Positions 16,422 through 24,111 of a DNA stretch of 64,000 bases are shown here, one piece after another; positions within the stretch are counted from its first letter, which is position 1; every line of letters begins with the position of its first letter. Origin of the DNA: Rhizobium sp. P38BS-XIX (lineage in GTDB: Bacteria; Pseudomonadota; Alphaproteobacteria; Rhizobiales; Rhizobiaceae); assembly GCF_012641435.1 (NCBI RefSeq), contig NZ_JABAIJ010000003.1, positions 1 through 64,000 on the forward strand. The letters are read 5' to 3'. Made by a program: the position numbers and the translations under genes. Under the pieces are notes generated by a model. The model searched no databases. It saw only the letters and a program-made list of their open reading frames with translations, and was not told the DNA's origin.

Positions 16422-19400
16422 ATGAATATCACCGATATTTTCATCCGGCGCCCGGTTCTTGCATTGGTCGTGAGCGCGCTGATTATCGTCATCGGGTACC
16501 AGTCGTTCCGCTCGCTGACCGTGCGGCAATATCCGCAGACACAAAATGCTGTGGTGACCGTCACGACGACCTATCCGGGCGCCGCCCCGGACGTCATCGC
16601 CGGCTTCATCACGACGCCGCTCGAGAACGCCATCGCGCAGGCCAACGGCATCGACTACATGACGTCGTCGAGCACCAGTGGCACGTCGACTATCACCGTC
16701 AACCTGCGCCTGAACTACGATGCGGATGCGGCGATGACAGAGATCAACGCCAAGGTCTCCTCGGTTCTCAATCAATTGCCGACAGGCACGCAGCAGCCGA
16801 TCATGACGGTGTCCGTCGGTCAGTCGATCGATGCCATGTATATCGGCTTTCGCAGCGATGTTCTCGCCAGCAACCAGATTACCGATTATCTGACGCGCGT
16901 CGTTCAGCCTAAATTGCAGGCCGTCAATGGCGTCCAGACGGCTGAAATCCTTGGCGGCAGGACCTTTGCGCTGCGAGCATGGCTGAAGCCGGACAAGCTC
17001 GCCGCATACGGGTTGACGGCGGGCGACGTCGGGATCGCGCTCAGCAACAACAACTATATTTCCGGCATCGGCACCACGCGCGGTCAGATGACCCAGACCG
17101 TGTTGACCGCGCAGACCGACCTCCATTCTGCCGATGAATTCAGGGAGCTGATCGTCAAGCAGATCGGCAGCTCGATCGTTCGGCTGAAAGATGTGGCCAC
17201 CGTCGCGCTCGGGTCGCAAAACCCTGACGTCCAGATCGGGTTCGATGCGCAGGATGGTGTGTTCATGGGCATCCAGATTGCGCCGACGGCCAACCTGCTC
17301 GACGTGATCACCGGCGTTCGCGCGGTGTTTCCTGACATTCAGGCACAATTGCCGCAGGGCCTGCAAGGCTACATCGTCTACGATTCCAGCACCTTCGTTA
17401 CACAGTCCATCGACGAGGTCGTGAAAAGTCTGATCGAAGCCCTTGTCATCGTCATCTTCGTGGTTTTTGCCTTCCTCGGCTCTCCGCGTTCGGTCGCCAT
17501 TCCCATCATTGCCATACCGCTTTCGCTGGTCGGCACCTTTGCGATGATGCTGATCTTCGGATTCTCGATCAATCTTCTGACCTTGCTTGCCCTCGTCCTG
17601 GCGATCGGTCTTGTTGTCGACGACGCCATCATCGTTGTCGAAAACGTCAATCGACACATCGAAGAGGGTGCGACGCCGATGCAGGCAGCGCTGGACGCCG
17701 CGCATGAGCTCGTCGGGCCGATCCTTGCCATGACCGTCGTGCTGATAGCCGTCTACGTGCCGATCGGCTTCCAGGGCGGTCTCACCGGCGCCCTGTTCAC
17801 CGAGTTCGCTTTCACGCTGGTCGGTGCGGTCGCCGTGTCGATGATCATCGCTTTGACCCTGACGCCGATGATGTGTTCGCGTATTCTCAAACCGCATCTG
17901 ACCGATCGCAGCGGTTGGGAAGAGCGGATTTCGGACTTTATCGACCGGCGCTTTTCGGAGATCCATCGACCCTACACGCGCATGCTGCATGGCAGCCTGA
18001 ATACGATCCCGGTGACGTTGGTGTTCGCCGTCATCGTGCTTGGCAGCATCTACTTTCTTTATAGCAGTGCCAAGAATGAGCTGGCTCCCAATGAAGACCA
18101 GGGCTTCCTGGCCTCGCAGGTCACCAATGCACCCAACGCGACGCTTCAACAGAAACTGCTGAATTCCGATCAAGTGACGAAGATCTTTCGAAGCTTCCCC
18201 GAGACCGACAAGACGCTTCAGGTGGAAGTGCCTGGCACCTCGTTCGAAGGCATGGTGCTGAAGCCATGGGACCAGCGCACAAGAACGGCCGACCAGCTTC
18301 AGCCGCTGGTCCAGGCTGACCTCGGCAAGATTGCGGGCGGTCAGGCGGTCGTCTTTCAGATACCGCCGCTCCCCGGCGCCAGCGGTTTGCCCGTGCAGTT
18401 TGCCATCGGTGGTACAGCCGGCTTCGAGCAGCTGAACGACGTGTCCAATACTTTCCTGCAGGAAGCGCAAAAATCCGGACAGTTCATCTTCCTGACAAAG
18501 GATCTCTACGTCGACAATCCGCAATATTCGATCCAGATCGATCGCAGCAAGGCGTCGGCGCTTGGGCTGTCGATGAACAATGTCGGTGCGGCGCTCGCCT
18601 CCATGCTGGGCGGCGGCTATGTCAACTATTTCAGTATCGACAACCGCTCCTACCAGGTCATTCCGCAGGTTGAACAGCGTTCGCGCCAGACGATCGATCA
18701 GATCATGGATTATCCGATCGCCAACGTGAATGGTTCGAAGATTCCGCTCTCGGCGATTGCGACGGCAAAGCTCCAGGCGACGCCGCGTTCGGTGGCCCAC
18801 TTCCAACAGCTGAATTCTGCGACCATTTCCGGCGTTCCGGCGCCGGGTGTTGCCGTCGGTGATGCCTTGGAGACGCTGAAATCGATCGCCGCGCGCACGT
18901 TGCCGCAGGGTTATACCGTCGACTACGGCGGTCAGTCACGACAGTTCGTGCAGGAATCGAGCGGGATGGCGACGACCTTTGCCCTCGCGTTGATCATTGT
19001 CTTCCTGGCTCTGTCTGCCCAGTTCAACAGCTTCCGCGATCCGTTGATCATTCTCGTGTCGGTGCCGATGTCGATCGCAGGTGCGCTCGCCTTCATCAGT
19101 CTCGGTATCGGCGGCGCGACCATGAACATCTACACACAGGTTGGTCTGGTGACGCTGATGGGACTGATTTCCAAGCATGGTATCCTGATCGTCGAAGTGG
19201 CGAACACGCTGCAGGCCGAAGGCAAGACCAAGCGTGAGGCGATCGAAGGCGCGTGCGGCATCCGTCTTCGTCCGATCCTGATGACGACAGGCGCCATGGT
19301 CCTAGGCGTGGTTCCGCTCATTCTGGCGGCTGGCGCCGGTGCCGCGGCGCGCTTCAACATGGGTCTGGTCATCGCGACGGGCCTTGCGATCGGCACCTTG

Positions 19401-19508
19401 TTCACGCTGTTCGTTGTACCTGCCGTCTACATGCTGCTGGCTGCCGACCATCACAAGCAAACGGCGCCAGACGCCGAGCCGGAACCGGAAGCAACGCCGG
19501 CGCATTGA
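16422..19508 (+). CDS. RND multidrug efflux permease (AcrB/MexI family)
   Basis: A 1028-residue inner-membrane pump with the HAE1-RND layout: TM1 (PVLALVVSALIIVIGYQSF), a large periplasmic loop, TM2-6, an amphipathic segment, TM7, a second periplasmic loop and TM8-12. The proton-relay aspartate pair is in LVVDDAIIVVEN (TM4), and FQGGLTGALFTEFAFTLV and GVVPLILAAGAGAAARFNMG are family hallmarks. The ATG at 16422 is preceded by GAGG at 7 nt; the GTG at 16416 is too close to that site. It exports hydrophobic or toxic compounds with the upstream adaptor. No outer-membrane factor or regulator is adjacent, so it presumably borrows a TolC-type channel. Confidence 0.93.
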   Translation: MNITDIFIRRPVLALVVSALIIVIGYQSFRSLTVRQYPQTQNAVVTVTTTYPGAAPDVIAGFITTPLENAIAQANGIDYMTSSSTSGTSTITVNLRLNYDADAAMTEINAKVSSVLNQLPTGTQQPIMTVSVGQSIDAMYIGFRSDVLASNQITDYLTRVVQPKLQAVNGVQTAEILGGRTFALRAWLKPDKLAAYGLTAGDVGIALSNNNYISGIGTTRGQMTQTVLTAQTDLHSADEFRELIVKQIGSSIVRLKDVATVALGSQNPDVQIGFDAQDGVFMGIQIAPTANLLDVITGVRAVFPDIQAQLPQGLQGYIVYDSSTFVTQSIDEVVKSLIEALVIVIFVVFAFLGSPRSVAIPIIAIPLSLVGTFAMMLIFGFSINLLTLLALVLAIGLVVDDAIIVVENVNRHIEEGATPMQAALDAAHELVGPILAMTVVLIAVYVPIGFQGGLTGALFTEFAFTLVGAVAVSMIIALTLTPMMCSRILKPHLTDRSGWEERISDFIDRRFSEIHRPYTRMLHGSLNTIPVTLVFAVIVLGSIYFLYSSAKNELAPNEDQGFLASQVTNAPNATLQQKLLNSDQVTKIFRSFPETDKTLQVEVPGTSFEGMVLKPWDQRTRTADQLQPLVQADLGKIAGGQAVVFQIPPLPGASGLPVQFAIGGTAGFEQLNDVSNTFLQEAQKSGQFIFLTKDLYVDNPQYSIQIDRSKASALGLSMNNVGAALASMLGGGYVNYFSIDNRSYQVIPQVEQRSRQTIDQIMDYPIANVNGSKIPLSAIATAKLQATPRSVAHFQQLNSATISGVPAPGVAVGDALETLKSIAARTLPQGYTVDYGGQSRQFVQESSGMATTFALALIIVFLALSAQFNSFRDPLIILVSVPMSIAGALAFISLGIGGATMNIYTQVGLVTLMGLISKHGILIVEVANTLQAEGKTKREAIEGACGIRLRPILMTTGAMVLGVVPLILAAGAGAAARFNMGLVIATGLAIGTLFTLFVVPAVYMLLAADHHKQTAPDAEPEPEATPAH

Positions 19509-19676
19509 GCAGGGCTCATTGAAAATCGCGTCCGTCTGGTGCGGACGTTGACACGCAATGCCGAGGAGCCGGGCTATAGGCAGGATGGAACGAAACATGC
19601 GTTGACGTTGTTCCGCAATCGGAGATCTGTGTCGCCGTTTGCGGAGGGTCCGTTGCCCAGTCCAACGATTGAACTC

Positions 19677-20381
19677 ATGGTTTTGAACCCCAGCTGGCCG
19701 GATATCCTGCTGCGCCTGCTTCTTGTGGTCGCTGCCGGAGCTCTGATCGGCTTCAACAGGGAAAGCGGCGGCCACGCGGCAGGCTTTCGCACGACGATAC
19801 TCGTCGGGCTGGCCGCATGTCTTACGATGATCCAGGCGAACATCCTGCTTGCTACATCGGGTAAATCGCCGGAATCCTTTGCTTCGATGGATATCCTTCG
19901 CTTTCCGCTCGGTGTGTTGACCGGAGTCGGATTTATAGGCGGCGGCGCCATTCTCAAGCGTGGCGATCTCGTGACCGGGGTCACCACCGCCGCGACCTTG
20001 TGGATCGTGACGGCGATAGGCCTTTGCCTCGGCGGTGGTCAGCTGATTATCGGTTCCGCTGGCGCAATCCTTGCCTTTGTCGTCCTGTCATTGCTCAAAT
20101 GGTGCGACAGGTTGATACCGCGCAAGCAGAAGGCTCGCGTCGTCATCGAGCTTCCCCTGGGGGCGAACATCGCCATTCCGGAAATCCGCATGCCTGGCAG
20201 ATCCGATTGTACTTTTTCGTTTGTCGCCAAGACGATCGGATCAACTCCGGAGAGTGCGAACGTTGCCTTTGAGGCTCGCTGGAAATGGGCAGGAGTCGAT
20301 GGTGGCGGGGCGCAACTGCTGGCGTCGCTTCAGGTGCAGTACAAGATTATTTCCTTTGAAATGGAAAAGAGCAACGCCTGA
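19677..20381 (+). CDS. MgtC/SapB-family membrane protein
   Basis: A 234-residue protein with four to five membrane helices in the first 145 residues. The MgtC signature is clear: AGALIGFNRESGGHAAGFRT, FPLGVLTGVGFIGGGAILK and VTGVTTAATLWIVTAIGL. A soluble C-terminal domain of about 80 residues follows. MgtC relatives are linked to acid and magnesium stress and to membrane-potential control. The start is ambiguous: ATG 19677 gives the usual family N-terminus but lacks a ribosome site, whereas TTG 19653 has GGAGGG only 4 nt upstream and would add eight residues. It heads a group of small envelope or stress genes. Confidence 0.85.
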   Translation: MVLNPSWPDILLRLLLVVAAGALIGFNRESGGHAAGFRTTILVGLAACLTMIQANILLATSGKSPESFASMDILRFPLGVLTGVGFIGGGAILKRGDLVTGVTTAATLWIVTAIGLCLGGGQLIIGSAGAILAFVVLSLLKWCDRLIPRKQKARVVIELPLGANIAIPEIRMPGRSDCTFSFVAKTIGSTPESANVAFEARWKWAGVDGGGAQLLASLQVQYKIISFEMEKSNA

Positions 20382-20396
20382 GGTCAGAGCCGAACA

Positions 20397-20421
20397 GGAA
20401 CATTCGCTCGCGGGAAAGGTT
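20397..20421 (+). promoter_or_regulatory. EcfG-like promoter for the BON-domain gene
   Basis: GGAAC (20397-20401), a 17-bp spacer and GTT (20419-20421) lie 28 bp upstream of the ATG at 20450. The spacing and both cores match the EcfG general stress promoter, although the base before GTT is G rather than C. Confidence 0.5.
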
Positions 20422-20449
20422 GTTTTCCTATCAGACACGGGAGAGAACG

Positions 20450-20998
20450 ATGGTTGATCTCAAAAGTGGAAAAGCGGCGTCACCATCTGAAGATGGTAGC
20501 GTCAGTCGCACGGTACAGGCACTTGACCAGGCAGCAGGTGGGTTGGAAGAGACAAGATTTGAACCAAGGCCACAGGCCTCGCAGGATGCTCCTCCTGAAC
20601 CCGGCACAGACGATGCGCGCTGTGAAGACACTGCCGAGTACGACGCGCAAAGGCAGCAACAGGCCGACGAAATTTCTCTGGGAGGCTACCGGATGTCGCT
20701 CGATCGTCTGGCGAAAAATGCAGGCGCGACAGCGGCGCAACGCGATGAGGCGGTGGCGACCGAACATCATGCCGCAGAAAGATCTGATGCGACAATTCGC
20801 AAGGAGATAGAACGTCAGCTCGATGCGGACCCTATCATAAATATTGCTGGAATCTTTGTATCCGTCAGTCGTGGCCGTGTGATGATCGAAGGATCGGTCG
20901 AAGACCACGAAGCGAAGCAGCGTGCGGAAGCCATTTGTCGTCAGGCAAACGGCATTGTTTCGCATCATACAAATCTGATCGTCCGCAAAACACAATAA
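20450..20998 (+). CDS. BON-domain protein
   Basis: The product is 182 residues. About the first 110 residues are hydrophilic, rich in Gln/Glu/Ala and probably disordered. The C-terminal 65 residues form a BON domain: IRKEIERQLDADPIINIAG, a beta hairpin with VSRGRVMIEGSV, and EAICRQANGIVSHHTNLIV. BON domains bind phospholipid or other envelope components and occur in OsmY-like stress proteins. No signal peptide is evident, which is unusual for OsmY-like proteins and makes cellular location uncertain. The ATG at 20450 follows GGGAGAGAACG. A 47-residue membrane protein gene follows 12 bp later. Confidence 0.8.
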   Translation: MVDLKSGKAASPSEDGSVSRTVQALDQAAGGLEETRFEPRPQASQDAPPEPGTDDARCEDTAEYDAQRQQQADEISLGGYRMSLDRLAKNAGATAAQRDEAVATEHHAAERSDATIRKEIERQLDADPIINIAGIFVSVSRGRVMIEGSVEDHEAKQRAEAICRQANGIVSHHTNLIVRKTQ

Positions 20999-21010
20999 TC
21001 AGGTGTTTAG

Positions 21011-21154
21011 ATGCGAACCTTGCTGCTTGTTATCTTGGGCCTGATGATCGCCTCAATTCTGGCCATCCTCGTCATCAAACCGTTCAGTTCCGACAGTGGC
21101 CACGACTCGACCGTCGCCAGCGGACCTATCGAGAAGCCGGCACCGAAACCCTGA
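21011..21154 (+). CDS. 47-residue single-span membrane protein
   Basis: A short frame encodes an N-terminal hydrophobic helix (MRTLLLVILGLMIASILAIL) followed by a charged, Pro/Ser-rich tail ending in EKPAPKP. It starts 12 bp after the BON-domain gene and looks co-transcribed with it. The helix followed by a short hydrophilic tail is a common layout for real small membrane proteins. No clear ribosome site precedes the ATG (AGGTGTTTAG lies directly upstream). Function unknown. Confidence 0.55.
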   Translation: MRTLLLVILGLMIASILAILVIKPFSSDSGHDSTVASGPIEKPAPKP

Positions 21155-21162
21155 CCGTAGCC

Positions 21163-21594
21163 TCATTGCTTGGGTTGCTGACTATCCTGCTGCTCCTTCG
21201 GTGCATCACCCGGCTTGATGACAGGTGTGCGTCCGACCTGCGGCGCAGGTTTTTCCAGCTCGCTGTCGCCCACCGTTGGTGGTTTCAGTACGCCATTGCA
21301 GTCGGATAGCTTGTCAGCGTTGTTGTTATTTCTATCGGCAGATGGTTCGTTTTTCTGTTGTTGGGCTTGATGGTCAGAGCCGGTCGCTTTGCACCGGTCG
21401 CCGTCAGGCATCTGCTGCGCAAACACCGAGCCTCCTGTGACCGCGACGGCAATGACGATCGGCACGAAGGCTGGCCGCCAGTTCGTCGCGACAAGTCGAT
21501 GTAAAAGAGGAGCGACGGCAACGCCAAAGGGACGGCCTGATGCCGTGCTTGATGGGCCCGCCATTGGCGGTTTTCGCATGATCTTGCTTGCCAT
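21163..21594 (-). CDS. Hypothetical membrane-anchored or exported protein with a Gln/Asn-rich tail
   Basis: A 143-residue protein with a basic N-terminus, a hydrophobic segment at about residues 41-60 (PAFVPIVIAVAVTGGSVFAQ) that could be an anchor or a late signal, and a hydrophilic C-terminal half rich in Gln, Asn, Asp and Pro (NNNNADKLSD and a closing KEQQDSQQPKQ). GAGGTGAAAA before the ATG at 21594 is a good ribosome site. It converges with the small membrane-protein gene. I do not recognise a family. Confidence 0.55.
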   Translation of the reverse strand: MASKIMRKPPMAGPSSTASGRPFGVAVAPLLHRLVATNWRPAFVPIVIAVAVTGGSVFAQQMPDGDRCKATGSDHQAQQQKNEPSADRNNNNADKLSDCNGVLKPPTVGDSELEKPAPQVGRTPVIKPGDAPKEQQDSQQPKQ

Positions 21595-21988
21595 TTTTCA
21601 CCTCGATGACGGCGTGGAGCTATTGCTCGGTTCGCCATTTGCCGTCGTATGTTACGGGTTGCAGCACCGTATTTTCCAATTCCGTACTGCTTCTTGGCGA
21701 ATGGAGCGGTTGCACTTCCAATTGGCCGGAGTTGTCGGAGAGGCCACAGGTCGGATGGATAAGAAGCTCGCCTGCCGTTTCGTTGGCTATGGAGAGAAAG
21801 CGGAAAAATCTCCATATTCTTCAGCACCATCGCGTCCGCTTGGCACAACCTGCAGCCTCATAAAGCTAACGTCCGGTTGCTCGCAATGTTCCCGCTTTCG
21901 GCACGTCAATAAGGCTGGCCATATGGGAACCATCTCCGTGGGTGCTTGTTAAGTAACAATACCATCCCGCAACAATCGGAGGCTTCCA
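21595..21988. other. Intergenic region with divergent promoters, no recognised gene
   Basis: These 394 bp separate the minus-strand Gln-rich protein gene from the plus-strand 113-residue protein gene. Reading frames here on both strands have Arg/Ser/Cys-rich translations without ribosome sites and look like shadows. The only recognisable element is the EcfG-like promoter near the right end. Confidence 0.5.
21926..21950 (+). promoter_or_regulatory. EcfG-like promoter for the 113-residue membrane protein gene
   Basis: GGAAC (21926-21930), a 17-bp spacer and GTT (21948-21950) lie 38 bp before the ATG at 21989. The arrangement is the same as the elements at 2139 and 20397. Confidence 0.5.
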
Positions 21989-22330
21989 ATGATGTCCAGG
22001 GATAATAAGGAGCCGCTTTCGGCAACCGAAGCGCGGCAAGGCGTCCGTGGGACGCATCTCTTCGCGCTCTTGATCGCTGCGCTCGTGTTGGCTGGAATAG
22101 TCTGGGTCGGCGTCGAAATCTGGGGTCGGCATATCGATCCCGATAAGTCGCAAACGAACAGTTCATCCATTAGCACGACCAACGGCAATCAGCCGCAGGG
22201 CGGTACGATCGATAACACGCCGCCGGCCGGACAGCCGAGCCAGTCTGCCCCCACCGATCGGACGGATAACAACCAGCAAGGCATCAACAGTACGCCGCAG
22301 CAGCCAAGCCGAAACGGTACGCAGAACTAG
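21989..22330 (+). CDS. Hypothetical single-span membrane protein with a Gln/Asn-rich extracytoplasmic tail
   Basis: A 113-residue protein. Residues 1-22 are hydrophilic, residues 23-47 form a membrane helix (THLFALLIAALVLAGIVWVG) and the remainder is a low-complexity tail rich in Asn, Gln, Ser, Thr and Pro. GGAGG at 21978-21982 is 6 nt before the ATG at 21989; a second ATG at 21992 is equally usable. The layout (anchor plus disordered polar tail) resembles the minus-strand neighbour at 21163-21594. Function unknown; the EcfG-like promoter suggests stress expression. Confidence 0.65.
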   Translation: MMSRDNKEPLSATEARQGVRGTHLFALLIAALVLAGIVWVGVEIWGRHIDPDKSQTNSSSISTTNGNQPQGGTIDNTPPAGQPSQSAPTDRTDNNQQGINSTPQQPSRNGTQN

Positions 22331-22453
22331 CCACATTGAGAGTGCATGGCGTTTGTGGGGATCATTTCATGCTATGCATTGATCCCCGCGATGCTTCCTG
22401 CAAGGATCGAGAAAGCAACTATCGCAACTTACATCGAACAACGGGAAATCAGC

Positions 22454-23014
22454 ATGACCGATGTAGCCTGGCGCGCGGATCCTCTGGCTTGGGGCCATGG
22501 CCCACGTGTTTTCGAAGTCTTTCTGGAGCCGACGTGTCCATACTCGGTCAAGGTATTCAACAAGCTTGACGCTCTCCTCGAACAGGCGGGCGCGGATAGA
22601 ATAACCATCAAGATCCGGCTGCAGTCTCAGCCCTGGCACATGTATTCCGGTGTTCTGGTCCGCTGCATCCTGGCTGCCTCCACACTTGCCGGCGGCAAGG
22701 AGACGGCGAAAAAGGTGATGGCTGCAATCGCGGCCCACCGTGAGGAGTTCGAGTTTGCTCATCATGCCGGCGGGCCGAACATGGACGTAACGCCGAACCA
22801 GTTGATCGAGCGGCTTGAAAACTACAGCGGTGTCGAATTGAAGTCGGCGTTCTCGATCCCGGATCTGGATCGGGAGATCAAGTGGCATTGCAAATATGCC
22901 CGACAGAACGGCATCCACGTTTCCCCGACATTCATGATCGATGGTCTCGTGCAGGCCGATATGGGCAGCGGTGACGAGGTTGGCGCCTGGGTCAAGAAGC
23001 TGGCTGCGATCTGA
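22454..23014 (+). CDS. DsbA/thioredoxin-fold protein with a single-cysteine CPYS motif
   Basis: A 186-residue protein with a DsbA-like thioredoxin fold. FEVFLEPTCPYSVKVFNKL carries the active-site position as Cys-Pro-Tyr-Ser, so the second cysteine is replaced by serine. A helical insert follows, then the cis-proline loop as VSPTFMIDG. CxxS proteins cannot form the usual intramolecular disulfide and tend to act in isomerisation, glutathione-linked reactions or non-redox roles. No signal peptide is seen from the ATG at 22454, so it is predicted cytoplasmic. GGGAAAT provides a modest ribosome site. An upstream in-frame start at 22346 would add an unrelated segment and was rejected. Confidence 0.75.
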   Translation: MTDVAWRADPLAWGHGPRVFEVFLEPTCPYSVKVFNKLDALLEQAGADRITIKIRLQSQPWHMYSGVLVRCILAASTLAGGKETAKKVMAAIAAHREEFEFAHHAGGPNMDVTPNQLIERLENYSGVELKSAFSIPDLDREIKWHCKYARQNGIHVSPTFMIDGLVQADMGSGDEVGAWVKKLAAI

Positions 23015-23054
23015 AATCACAGCCGCTTCTGCTTTCTATTCCGTCGTATTTTCC

Positions 23055-23080
23055 CATGGCGGCCAATGATGGCCGCCATG
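23055..23080. terminator. Hairpin between convergent genes
   Basis: CATGGCGGCC (23055-23064) and GGCCGCCATG (23071-23080) form a perfect 10-bp stem with a 6-nt loop, between the convergent CxxS protein and sugar permease genes. There is no strong T-run on either side. Confidence 0.55.
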
Positions 23081-23087
23081 ATTGCGT

Positions 23088-24083
23088 CTACTCGGCAGGC
23101 TGTCGCACGTCTGCCTGCCGGGCGGCGGACAGCAGGCGGCGCTGCGCGCGAATGGCGCTCCATTGCTGATCGATCAGCACGCCGATCAGAATGACGCCGC
23201 CCATGACCGCAAAGTTGAGGGAGGAGGGAATGCCCAGCAGGTTGACCAGATTTTGCAGTTCCTGCAGCAGGATCGTTCCCAAGACCACGCCAACCAGCGA
23301 GCCTTCGCCGCCGCGTAGCGAGAAGCCGCCGAGCACGGCCGCCGCGATGGCATAAAGTTCGTAGAATTGTCCATGGCTCGCCGGTGAAATCGAGCGCGTG
23401 TACATCGCGAAATAGATCGCCGAAAGCGCGGTCAGCACGCCGCATATGACGTAAGAGATCATCACCATCTTCGAGGTGCGAATGCCGGAATATTTTGCGG
23501 CCTCCTCGTTTTTGCCGATGGCATAGAGATAGCGTCCGTAGACAGAGCGGTGGAGGACGATCCACATCACAATCGCGATGATCACAAGCGCTATGAAGGT
23601 GTTCGGCACGCCATAAAAACGGCCGGCCGTCAGGAATTCCAGCGAAGGGAAATTCTGGCCGAAAGCGAAACCCGCTGTGCCGTCTGCCGTATAGAAACGT
23701 GCAGCACCACGATAAATCAGAAGGCCGCACAGCGTGACAACGAAGGGCTGGAGGTTGAGCTTGGTGATCAGCCAGCCATGAATGGCGCCGAGAACGCCGC
23801 CGAGGACCAGGATCAGGGGTAGAGCAACCGCCCAGGGCATGTTTTGCACGGCGATGAAATCGATGAACAGCACGCCCAGCAGGGCCACCAGCGAGCCTAC
23901 GGAAAGCTCGATGCCGCCGGTGATGATGACGAAGGCCTGGCCGATCGACAGGATCCCGAAGAGGCCGATCAGGTTGGACGTATTGGCGAGATTGATCGGC
24001 AGAAGGAAGCGCGGATTGATGACCGTCACGACAACGCCGACGACAATGATCAAAAGGAGCAGGCCAAGGTCTTTCTTACTCAT
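23088..24083 (-). CDS. Sugar ABC transporter permease (RbsC family)
   Basis: A 331-residue inner-membrane protein with 8-10 hydrophobic segments. GILSIGQAFVIITGGIELSVGS is the diagnostic block of the ribose/xylose/AraH permease family, and AAVLGGFSLRGGEGSLVG is the conserved cytoplasmic loop that contacts the ATPase. It forms the channel of the importer together with the ATPase and binding protein encoded upstream. The ATG at 24083 is chosen over an earlier frame extension because the family N-terminus starts at SKKDLG. It is the last gene of the operon, with a 28-bp gap after the ATPase gene. Confidence 0.9.
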   Translation of the reverse strand: MSKKDLGLLLLIIVVGVVVTVINPRFLLPINLANTSNLIGLFGILSIGQAFVIITGGIELSVGSLVALLGVLFIDFIAVQNMPWAVALPLILVLGGVLGAIHGWLITKLNLQPFVVTLCGLLIYRGAARFYTADGTAGFAFGQNFPSLEFLTAGRFYGVPNTFIALVIIAIVMWIVLHRSVYGRYLYAIGKNEEAAKYSGIRTSKMVMISYVICGVLTALSAIYFAMYTRSISPASHGQFYELYAIAAAVLGGFSLRGGEGSLVGVVLGTILLQELQNLVNLLGIPSSLNFAVMGGVILIGVLIDQQWSAIRAQRRLLSAARQADVRQPAE

Positions 24084-24111
24084 CGATTTCAATTCCTGTT
24101 GGCTGCAGCCG

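Noticed and set aside
16314..18806. Minus-strand open frame of 830 codons inside the RND permease gene
   Set aside because: Its translation is rich in Arg, Asp and His without domain patterns, and it lies antisense to a permease with clear RND motifs. It is a GC-driven shadow.
19588..19615. GGAAC...GTT upstream of the MgtC-like gene as another EcfG promoter
   Set aside because: The spacing between GGAAC and GTT is 15 or 18 bp, outside the 16-17 bp seen in the other elements. GGAAC and GTTCC here form an inverted repeat instead.
21285..21952. Overlapping frames of 187 codons on each strand around the Gln-rich protein gene
   Set aside because: Arg/Ser/Cys-rich translations without ribosome sites. 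The 143-residue minus-strand frame at 21163-21594 has a membrane segment and GAGGTGAAAA, and was preferred.
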